Assembly: GCF_027244095.1 (NCBI RefSeq)
Contig: NC_069658.1
Coordinates: 35,676,501-35,740,500, forward strand
Direction of reading: 5' to 3'
DNA: 64,000 nt
Source of the DNA: Hemicordylus capensis
Lineage: Eukaryota; Chordata; Lepidosauria; Squamata; Cordylidae
Shown one piece after another: positions 55,547 through 64,000 of the stretch (positions are counted from its first letter, which is position 1; each line of letters opens with the position of its first letter). The position numbers and the translations under genes were made by a program. A model generated the notes under the pieces. That model was not told the DNA's origin. It made no database searches and was given only the letters and a program-made list of their open reading frames with translations.

Positions 55547-56373
55547 GGTATTGCATCCACCATAGTGCTGACACCAAGTGCAGCACTTTGTTTCTCCATA
55601 CGACTTAATGGCGACCATTAATTTCAATTGAAGGAAGTGAAGGGATTCACTCAGGGACACGGTGGGATGTAGGCTAACCATGGTCTTTGGTACGTAGCCC
55701 TGCCCTGATTTCAATTCGTTGGGCATGTTTGAGCCTGTGAGATAATGGGATGGAATGAGAGTTTGCATTTTGCAAGCATCGATCTAGATTTCTGGCTGCC
55801 CCTTCCTCACAAGCCAAACATGAAGGGGCAATGGAATCTCTGCATCCCACCATTCTATCCCACGTGTGGCTTGATTTGCTCAGTGCTTGAATTCCAGCCT
55901 CTTATGAGGTAAACTTCATGCATCACGTTTGGATTGTTAGTTGCTGTTGCATTCTATTCAGTAATCTTTTGCAGTTTGGACATTTGTCCCAAGGGGGATC
56001 CGGTAGAATGTGTGTGTGTGTGTGGGGGGGGAGAAGTCAGGAGGAAAAGGGAGGGGGAGAAGAAGGAGAAAATGGAGTTGTTGCTGAATAAACCTTTAGT
56101 TAAATCTACTTAAGATTTCTGTGTGTATACGAGGGAAGCAGCTATAAAACAGTTGCACAAATGCCCAATATTTAGACTGTTTTTGTGTATTTTAGGTTAC
56201 AAGTGTATCAAACCTCTGCTTGCTGGGTAGCCTGGAGGTGTTTTATCTACTTGGGGGTACATGTTGATCCCTGGTTTTGAGGAAAAAAATTCTAGTAATC
56301 ATGGCATCTTGGCTTACTCGTGCACCATATTCTAAGCTGCAGAATATCGTAACAATTTCAATATGCTCCGGAG
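55547..56373. other. Gene-free stretch between the gypsy fossil and the Tc1 element
   Basis: No exon recognised. A short (GT)n-G run lies near 56010-56030. Confidence 0.4.
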
Positions 56374-56375
56374 TA

Positions 56376-57985
56376 CAGGTGAAACTCGAAAAATTAGAAT
56401 ATCGTGCAAAAGTTCATTAATTTCAGTAATGCAAATTAAAAGGTGAAACTGATATATGAGATAGATGCATTACATGCAAAGCGAGATAAGTCAAGCCTTA
56501 ATTTGTTATAATTGTGATGATCATGGCGTACAGCTCATGAGAACCCCAAATCCACAATCCCAGAAAATTAGAATATTACATGAAACCAATAAAACAAGGA
56601 TTGTAAATAGAACAATATCGGACCTCTGAACAGTATAAGCTTGCATATGTATTCAGTACTTGGTCTGGGCCCCTTTTGCAGCAATTACTGCCTCAATGCG
56701 GCGTGGCATGGATGCTATCAGCCTGTGGCACTGCTGAGGTGTTATGGAAGACCAGGATGCTTCAATAGCGGCCTTCAGCTCTTCTGCATTGTTTGGCCTC
56801 ATGTCTCTCATCCTTCTCTTGGCAATGCCCCATAGATTCTCTATGGGGTTCAGGTCAGGCGAGTTTGCTGGCCAATCAAGCACAGTAATCCCATGGTCAT
56901 TGAACCAGGTTTTGGTACTTTTGGCAGTGTGGGCAGGTGCCAAGTCCTGCTGGAAAATGAAGTCAGCATCCCCATACAGCTCGTCTGCGGAAGGAAGCAT
57001 GAAGTGCTCCAAAATCTCCTGATAGACGGCTGCGTTGACCCTGGACTTAATGAAGCACAGTGGACCAACACCAGCAGATGACATGGCTCCCCAAATCAAC
57101 ACAGACTGTGGAAACTTCACACTGGACTTCAAGCATCTTGCATTGTGTGCCTCTCCATTCTTCCTCCAGACTCTGGGTCCTTGGTTTCCAAATGAGATGC
57201 AAAAGTTGCTCTCATCAGAAAAGAGGACTTTGGACCACTGAGCAACAGACCAGTTCTTTTTTTCTTGAGCCCAGGTAAGACGCTTCTGACGTTGTTTGTT
57301 GTTCAGGAGCGGCTTGACAAGAGGAATACGACATTTGAAGCCCATGTCCAGGATCCGTCTGTGTGTGGTGGCTCTTGATGCACTAACTCCAGCCTCAGTC
57401 CACTCCTTGTGAAAGTCCCCAACACTTTTGAATGGCCTTTTCCTGACAATCCTCTCCAGGCTGCGGTCATCCCTGCTGCTTGTGCACCTTTTTCTTCCAC
57501 ACTTTCCCCTTCCACATAACTTTCTATTAATGTGCTTTGATACAGCACTTTGGGAACATCCAACTTCTTTTGCAATTACCTTTTGAGGCTTTCCCTCCTT
57601 ATGGAGGGTGTCAATGATGGTTTTCTGCACAACTGTCAAGTCAGCAGTCTTTCCCATGATTGTGATTCCTAATGAACCAAACTGAGAGACCATTTAAAGG
57701 CTCAGGAACCCTTTGCAGGTGTTATGGATTGATTAGCTGATTGGAGTGGGACACCTGGAGCCTAGACTGTTGAACCTTTTCACAATATTCTAATTTTCTA
57801 GGATTGTGGATTTGGGGTTCTCATGAGCTGTACGCCATGATCATCACAATTATAACAAATTAAGGCTTGACTTATCTCGCTTTGCATGTAATGCATCTAT
57901 CTCATATATCAGTTTCACCTTTTAATTTGCATTACTGAAATTAATGAACTTTTGCACGATATTCTAATTTTTTGAGTTTCACCTG
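56376..57985 (-). mobile_element. Complete Tc1-type DNA transposon
   Basis: 1,610 bp flanked by TA on both sides (56374-56375 and 57986-57987). Terminal inverted repeats of about 202 bp (56376-56577 and 57784-57985) begin CAGGTGAAACTC and differ at only two positions that I can see. Each inner end carries a second AAAATTAGAATATT string like the outer AAAATTAGAATATCGTGC. With an open transposase in between, every part of an autonomous element is present, so insertion looks recent. Confidence 0.95.
56653..57657 (-). CDS. Tc1 transposase, apparently intact (334 aa)
   Basis: Cut-and-paste DDE transposase. I chose the start MGKTADLTVVQKTII because Tc1 family proteins begin at MGKT; an in-frame ATG 12 codons upstream (57693) is also open. 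Residues ~1-110 form two helix-turn-helix units (QKVIAKEVGCSQSAVSKHIN), with a GRKR-type AT-hook at ~49-57. The catalytic triad is D148 (VLFSDESNF), D238 (FQQDLAPAHT) and E273 (NPIENLW): exactly 34 residues separate the last two, the DD34E signature of Tc1. The C-terminus ends AAKGAQTKY. Length (334) is typical and no stop or shift is seen. No intron. The bipartite nuclear signal was not checked in detail. Confidence 0.95.
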   Translation of the reverse strand: MGKTADLTVVQKTIIDTLHKEGKPQKVIAKEVGCSQSAVSKHINRKLCGRGKCGRKRCTSSRDDRSLERIVRKRPFKSVGDFHKEWTEAGVSASRATTHRRILDMGFKCRIPLVKPLLNNKQRQKRLTWAQEKKNWSVAQWSKVLFSDESNFCISFGNQGPRVWRKNGEAHNARCLKSSVKFPQSVLIWGAMSSAGVGPLCFIKSRVNAAVYQEILEHFMLPSADELYGDADFIFQQDLAPAHTAKSTKTWFNDHGITVLDWPANSPDLNPIENLWGIAKRRMRDMRPNNAEELKAAIEASWSSITPQQCHRLIASMPRRIEAVIAAKGAQTKY

Positions 57986-58250
57986 TAGGTGAGGCCCAAC
58001 CATTTTTATTCCATTCTCTATTAGTGGCATATATATGTGAACATGCCATATATGGACATGCTGAGTGCTAAAACAAGTCTGTGCTAACATATATTTTTGA
58101 TGACTAGGTAATAGTTTAATTAATTAACAGCCATAAGTTTAGTCTGGAACAGCACTGTGGTGTGGAGGCTATTAACCTTTTGACCCTGCCATTGTTTATA
58201 TTCAGATCAGCCATGAATTTGTTCCAGGTAGGAACCTTTTATTGGCATAC

Positions 58251-58797
58251 TGTTGGCAGAATTGATGTGTTTGAGTAAACCAAAGTAACTCCATTTTACA
58301 TAGAATACCATGTTTGAGTAAACCAAAGTAACTCCATTTTACATAGAATACCAAAGCATCTCCAAGTTTGCTTAGAAAACCTAATTCTAACTTAAAGCAA
58401 CCCCAGCCCAGCTCAGGCCAGCTCAAGGACACGGCCTCACATGATTATCTCTCTCCACTAAATTGTATCTAAAGAAACTTGGTTCTCACCATTCTTTGCT
58501 GAGAAGTTAATAAAACAGGATGTAACCAAATAAGGAGTGATCACCAGATGAACAATGAATCATTCGCATGCGTACTAGATACTTAGTCCACCATTTTACT
58601 GCCACGTATACTGTGTCAGCATCATTCAGATTGTCCGTATAAATGTAAGATGCACCTATAACCAATTTGTATTCAATGTGGAGCGTGAGCCCCATTGTCT
58701 ACCTGCTTCTGCAGAGCATTAAACCAAGCCTCTAATTGATTCCCACTGTGTCTGTTTGATTGGCTTAAGGCGGACCCAGGGACGAACTGAATTCACA
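58251..58797 (+). mobile_element. Solo LTR, retrovirus-like
   Basis: Starts TGTTGGCAGAATTG and may end GAATTCACA. A TATAAAT box lies at 58639-58645 and an ATTAAA signal at 58718-58723. A 43-base unit (TGTTTGAGTAAACC...) is duplicated in tandem in the U3-like part (58268-58353). The right border is uncertain and no internal genes are present. A fossil. Confidence 0.6.
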
Positions 58798-58799
58798 TC

Positions 58800-59398
58800 G
58801 GAATGGGGCAGAATGTTGGAAATTCATTTGTATATATTGAGACTATCAAAAAACCTATAAAATTTCATAGGGAGGAGAGATATTTTGATAGGGCTGCAAT
58901 CCCTTCACCCATTCCATTCCACCGGTCTTTGTTCCAGTGCTACTATTTACTCCCCTCGGACACATTCTACTGGCACCTTCTCTCATTTCTTCTTCCTCCT
59001 GTCGTCACCAAACACCACTCAGTCATTGGCTGTGCCCCTCTGAACACCCTCTGACATGTTACTCTTCCTCGTAGGAGTATGTGGCTTCTACATAGGAGAA
59101 AGAAGAGGGATGCAGTTTGGTGGGGAAACATCAGCTCCCCTTCCTTCCCCAGGAGCTAACCCTGTTCCCTCCCGCAAGGACCCCAGCCATTTAGAAGCAA
59201 GCCTGCTCTTGCCTGCATCATCACATAATGGGCTCTGTTTCTTGGTCACTCTAGTGATGGAATGCTGGTAACTGGTTTTTATAAATTTAGATGGTATCAA
59301 AGAGCTTCTTAATACAATGGTAGTGTGTATGCAGAAGGAGGATTTGCACAAAGAAGCCTCCGGGGTTCAATGCTCCTCTGTCCAGTTAGTGCAGGGAT
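58800..59398. other. Gene-free stretch
   Basis: No exon or repeat recognised. Confidence 0.4.
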
Positions 59399-59400
59399 GC

Positions 59401-59705
59401 ATTGAGGTCATTCACACAATCAAAAACTGTGTTCTACCCAGGTTTAGGTAGAACACAGTTGGGTGTCTGCTCTCAATTTTTGGTTATGTGGAAGCAAGGT
59501 TAGAAGAAAACCTGGGTAGAAGTGATTGTATGGAAGCAAGGTTAGAGGAAAACTGGGGTAGCTTTTTCTCCTACCTTGCTTCCACACAATCACTTCTACC
59601 CAGGTTTTCCTCTAACCTTACTTCCACACAAGCAAAAATTGGGAGTACACACAGCTCCCAAACCCGGGTAGAACACAGTATTTGGGTTGTGTGAATGACC
59701 TCAAT
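59401..59705. mobile_element. Palindromic foldback MITE, 305 bp
   Basis: Ends ATTGAGGTCATTCACACAA and TTGTGTGAATGACCTCAAT are perfect inverses; the arms run about 145 bases (GTGTTCTACCC, ATGTGGAAGCAAGGTTAGA). The flanking bases are also partly inverse (GGATGC and GTATCC), so the true ends may lie a few bases further out. No clear target-site duplication. Confidence 0.8.
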
Positions 59706-60585
59706 GTATCCTACTAAGGAATCCTGTCTGAAGACCAGGCCACACAGGGTCAGGAATGGGCAAACAGTATCTCCAAATGCATGAAAGATACTGCTTCCAA
59801 CTCTTACAGGTTATGCAAGATTTCAGAACCACAATATTGTTCTGTAACTGTAATAGGAGTGAACCTTGCCCTTGCCCTTGCCCAGGATCTGTTTTTGAAC
59901 CATAGGAGCTAAAAAGATCATACCAGTCATACATTGCAAACCAGTCATACATTGTAGTATGGACAATTATATATGGTTGCCTGGTAAGTATGGAAGGCAC
60001 AATGCATCTGCATAGGATCCTCGCAGACATACAAACTATGCTTTGCATTCTGCTACTACAGTACTAAACAAACCAGATTACAACCTGTCACTGCACCTGA
60101 AATAATAATAAAAAATAAAAATAGAAATAACAGAAAATAATAAAAAGAAACATGATGGCTTAACTGTGATATGAAGATTCCTAATCTAAACCTTTCTGCA
60201 TAGAATTCTGTTCAGGCAAATTGCTCTCTCTTCTGGATCAGTGAAGAAGACTTTTAGTTATGTGTAGTGGGCAGGACAATGCTCTTCATTCACTGTAGCA
60301 GCAGAATACTCCCAAATGCCTCCTAAATCAATCAATCAAACAATCAATCAATCAATCCAAAGCATAGTTTGCACTGGCCTTTTTAGCTCCTGTGGTTAAA
60401 AAATATATCCTGCACAAGGGCAAGGAAAAAGCACCTGTTGCTAGAGCCAAAGGGCTTACTATCTAATTCTATGATCTGTTGTGCTGTATACTGGCTTGCA
60501 GAATTGTTATCACATTTCTTTTGAAAATCAGATAAAAAGATAATCAAGACTCAAATGTGCAGTAAATACTGGAACCCCGATTTGC
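59706..60585. other. Gene-free AT-rich stretch
   Basis: A short TTGCCC tandem (59865-59882) and an (ATCA)n tract near 60327-60357; otherwise nothing recognised. Confidence 0.4.
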
Positions 60586-60587
60586 TC

Positions 60588-60735
60588 TAGGTAGCTTTTC
60601 CTCCTACCTTGCTTCCACTCAATCACTTCTCCTTCCTACCTAGCTGTTTGTACCCACACAACCAAAAATTGGGAGCACACAAGCTCCCAAATCTGGGTAG
60701 AACACAATTTTTGCTTGTGCTAATGACCTCATAAT
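60588..60735. mobile_element. Truncated copy of the 59401 foldback MITE
   Basis: Shares TAGCTTTTCCTCCTACCTTG, CCAAAAATTGGGAGCACAC, GGGTAGAACACA and the end TAATGACCTCAT with the complete copy 1.2 kb away. The left arm is missing. Confidence 0.75.
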
Positions 60736-60804
60736 GTTGCGCATCCCAATATTTACAGAACTCTTTCTATGATGAAATGATTCAGTCTCAATAAGCTCAA
60801 GGTT

Positions 60805-61085
60805 AAGACTACTACTATGGATATTTATATACTGCTTTTTAACAAAGTTCTCATAGAAACTTTGAGACAATTTACATAGAAAAAAATAAAGATGCGTCCT
60901 TCTCCCAAAAGGGCTCACAATCTAAAAAGAAACACAAGGAAGGCACCAGCAATAGCTACTGGACAGATACTGTCCTAGGAGTGGATAAAGACAGTTGCTC
61001 CTCCCTTGCTGCTAAATATTGAAAAATCACTACTTTAAAAAGTGTCCCTGTTCACTTAGCAAGTCTCATCCAAGTGAGATGATTA
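60805..61085 (-). mobile_element. L2 3' end, reverse
   Basis: TTTATATACTGCTTTTTAAC, GGGCTCACAATCTAAAAAG, GGCACCAGCAATAGCTACTG and TGTTCACTTAGCAAG match the L2 terminal region also seen at 30780. Confidence 0.65.
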
Positions 61086-61249
61086 GAAGTTTCAGTTAGT
61101 GAAGGGGGAATTGCCTCATATTTTCTAACATGTCAAAAGCTGTTTTCTGAAATCCTTTTTCTACATAATAAAATATTTTACCCAGATTGAAATTTGGTCA
61201 TGGAAATGGAGATTGTGGATAAAATCTCTTGTATTTGAGCCGACTTAAA

Positions 61250-62812
61250 TACAGTTAAATACAGGATGGATCAGTTCCAGTTGGTGACTCGTGAGGATGT
61301 GGACAAGCTGCTTGGAGCAGAGCAGTCTACCACCTATTCTCTTGACCCTTGCCCGACATGGCTTGTACTATCTGGCAGGAATGTTGTTGTAGAAGGCCTA
61401 GTAGAGATCATAAATGCTTCTCTGAGGGAGGGCAGGATGCCTCCTTGCCTTAAGGAGGCAATTATTAGACTTCTTTTGAAGAAGCCTGTGTTGGATGCCT
61501 CAGAGTTAAGCAACTATAGGTCTGTCTCCAACCTTCTGTGGTTGGGCAAGGTAATGAGAGGGTGGTGGCCTCCAAACTCCAGACATTCTTGAATGAAATT
61601 GATTATCTAGATGCATTTCAGACTGGCTTTTGGGCGGGCTAAGGGGTGGAGATTGCCTTGGTCGGCCTGATGGATGATCTCCAATTGGGAATGGACAGAG
61701 GAAGTGTTTGACTGCTGGTCCTTTTGGATATCTTGGCAGCTTTTGATACTATTGACCATAGTATCCTTCTGGAGTGTTCGAGGGGGTTGGGGGCACTGCT
61801 TTGCAGTGGTTCCACACCTATCTCTAGGGCAGATTCCAGATGGTGTCCCTTGAGGACTGTTCTCTAAAATTTGAACTTCGGTATGGTGTCCCTCAGGGCT
61901 CCGTATTGTCTCCAATGTTTTTTAACATCTACATGAAACTGCTGGGAGAGATCATTAGGAGATTTGGTGCAGGGTGCTATCAGTATGCTGATGACACCCA
62001 AATCCTTTTCTCCATGTCAGCATAATCAGAAGGCATAATCTCCCTAAATGCCTGCCTGGAGGTGGTGATGGGCTGGATGGGAGATAAATTGAGAATGAAT
62101 CCAGATAAGACAGTGGTACTTATTGTGCGGAGTCGGAACTCAGGAAATTATTTTGATCTGCCAGTTCTGGATGGGGTCACACTTCCCCAGAAGGAACAAG
62201 TATGCAGTCTGGGGATGCTTCTGGACACAAACCTCTCCCTGGTGCCCCAGGTTGAGGCAGTGGCCAGAGGTGCCTTTTATCACCTTCGGCTGATACACCA
62301 GCTGTGTCCATGTCTCAAGATAAATGACCTCAGAACAGTAGTACATCTGCTGGTCACCTCCAGACTTGACTAGTGCAGTGTGCTCTATGTGGGGCTGCCT
62401 TTGTATGTAGTCTGGAAACTGCAGTTGGTCCAGATTGTGGCAGCCAGGTTGATCTCTGGGTCATCTCGGAGAGACCATACCACTCCCATCGTGAAAGATT
62501 TACACTGGCTGCTGCTAAGTTTCCAGGCAAAATACAAGGTCTTGGGTTATAACCTATAAAGCCCTAAACGGCTTGCGCCCTGGGTATTTAAGAGAACATC
62601 TTCGCTATGAACCACACCGCCCATTGAGATAATCAGGAGAGGTTCGCCAGTTGCCATCGGCTCTTCTGGTGTCTACTCGGGGATGGGCTTTCTCCATTGC
62701 TGCTCCGAGGCTTTGGAACATGCTCCCTGCTGAAATAAGAGCCTCCTTATCTCTTACAACTTTTAAAAAGGCAGTCAAGACACATTTGTTCACCCAGGCT
62801 TTTAATTAGATA
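61250..62812 (+). mobile_element. L2 LINE, partial reverse transcriptase
   Basis: Translated pieces in order: SLREGRMPPCLKEAIIRLLL and SELSNYRSVSNL (61400-61540), [20 protein letters not shown] (61880-61940), QYADDTQILFSM with the catalytic YADD at 61984-61995, GWMGDKLRMNPDKTVVLIV, DLPVLDGVTLPQK and a C-terminal VHLLVTSRLD (to 62371). The tail to 62805 includes the LWNxLP-like region. Several frameshifts and stops divide it. The 5' two thirds and the 3' UTR are missing, so it is dead. Confidence 0.88.
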
Positions 62813-63425
62813 CTGAGACGATTCAGACTTCTAGTGCTTTACAAAATTCCAGTGGGTCTTTCAGTTTTCAGCTACATATTAGGCAAAGAACACCATTATC
62901 CACCCCTTGGATCTTATTATGGGCCAATTTACACAGCTTGAAGTATCCTCTGTGGGTTGCATTTCAATTGTGCATAGGGAATGTAACCCCCATGGAGTGT
63001 TAATGCGGTGTGGTGGACAGAGTGACCAGAAAGATCTGGGTTCAGATTTTGGTGCATCCATGAAGTATCCACTAGATTATCTTGGGAAAGCCATCCTTCA
63101 CAAGTTACTGTGAGGATATAATGGTATAATTCCCCCTTTATCAACACAATACATTTTAATGGACACATTCTTGTATTCCAGTAATGACTAGAGAGAAAGT
63201 ATTCATATTTTTTATTATTTATTTTCCCAACTATATTTGTGTATCAAATAATACTTTTATAAAATTCAGCTAGATTGGAGTTTTGTGCTTTTATTTAGTT
63301 GGATTATAGTTTTCAGGACTGGTATCTGAAGACAGAACACAGTTCCTACAACTTCTACAGTATGGTTGAAGAAGAAAGGGGAGTCATATTAGTGAAAAAC
63401 AAAGATATGCTTAGAATGGGAAATA
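62812..63425. other. Gene-free stretch
   Basis: AT-rich, no exon seen. A degraded tRNA-SINE-like string (GCGGTGTGGTGGACAGAGTG near 63005 and GTTACTGTGAGGATATAATG near 63104) may be an old L2-tailed SINE. Confidence 0.35.
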
Positions 63426-63426
63426 T

Positions 63427-63887
63427 AGAGGCTATTCACATGCGTGTGGAAACTGGGCTGAGGAAGCCCAGCCCAGTTTTGCATGCACATGCGAACTGGT
63501 GGGATCGGGCCTGATCCTGGAGGCAACAAGCCAGCAAACCCACTTTGGAAGCCACCCCTCAAAACAGGGTTAGGAGAGTGAGCGTTCTCCTAAGCCTGCT
63601 TTGGCAATTGTCTGTCAGCCGCGGCTGGCAGACTTGGGGTGGGGTGGGGTGGAGATCCCAGTAATGCATCATGCACTCATGCAGTGCGTTATTGGAGCTC
63701 TGGGGGGTGGGGCAACACGTCCCGGCACCCTGACCCTCAGAACTACTGGCAGGAGAAGGTCCTTGTCTGGGTGGGCGATCTGCCCACACAAGGACGCAGC
63801 ACTGCTAATCTGTGGCGAGGGTAAGTGTAACCTGCTCTTGCCACAGACTGCTCCGGAGCCCTTCTGACAGATCATGAGAAGAGGCTC
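63427..63887. mobile_element. Hairpin-ended ~450 bp MITE (copy 5)
   Basis: Left AGAGGCTATTCACATGCG, right ATCATGAGAAGAGGCTC; AATAT flanks both sides as a 5-bp duplication. A hairpin of AACTGGGCTGAGGAAGCCCAGCCCAGTT follows the left end. The core CATGCAGTGCGTTATTGGAG is shared with copies 3 and 4. Confidence 0.7.
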
Positions 63888-64000
63888 AATATGTATAAGA
63901 AAAAAATCCTGGGTTTAAAATCTATAATAGAATGAAATTCAAAATAACTTCTTAGGACTTCAGTGTTGTACAGCAAGTTTGCCTGCCCAGCAGGCCTCTT

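Noticed and set aside
49500-64000. Possible DHX29 3' exons to the right of CCNO
   Set aside because: No helicase-like coding sequence was found; the gap in mammals is also large.

Overview
This is vertebrate nuclear DNA, most likely from a squamate reptile. Two multi-exon genes are recognised on protein similarity. The repeat mix fits squamates: L2 and CR1 LINEs, an RTE/BovB fragment, tRNA-derived SINEs with BovB-like tails, 5S-rRNA-derived SINEs, SINEs with L2-like tails, many hAT elements, a Tc1 transposon, and Ty1/copia and Ty3/gypsy fossils. The species itself cannot be named from sequence alone.

Genes. The window holds the multiciliogenesis pair MCIDAS (multicilin, 26,995-35,604) and CCNO (cyclin O, 42,278-49,018). 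Both lie on the minus strand with CCNO upstream and 6.7 kb between them. All coding exons of both can be placed: seven for MCIDAS (365 aa) and three for CCNO (333 aa). Both frames stay open across every junction and both genes start inside CpG-rich islands. One MCIDAS intron needs a non-canonical GC donor. Multicilin partners E2F4/5-DP1 to switch on the multiciliated-cell programme, and cyclin O acts in the same programme during centriole amplification, so the tandem is a functional cluster. The mammalian neighbours (CDC20B with miR-449, GPX8, DHX29) were not found here.

Layout. 1-26.9 kb is gene-free and repeat-rich: hairpin-ended MITEs, hAT elements, a broken Ty1/copia element with a nested MITE, a solo Ty1/copia LTR, and L2, CR1 and SINE pieces. 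27-36 kb is MCIDAS, its introns carrying a hAT element, SINEs and L2. 36-42 kb is the intergenic spacer with BovB, L2, CR1 and nested SINEs. 42-49.5 kb is CCNO with CR1 and L2 in its introns. 49.5-64 kb has no recognised host gene. It holds two ERV-like solo LTRs, a broken Ty3/gypsy element whose LTR carries three nested insertions, an intact and apparently very young Tc1 transposon with an open transposase frame, palindromic elements, a partial L2 reverse transcriptase and another hairpin-ended MITE.

All coordinates, splice junctions and target-site duplications were read by eye. Family names rest on remembered motifs, not on database searches.
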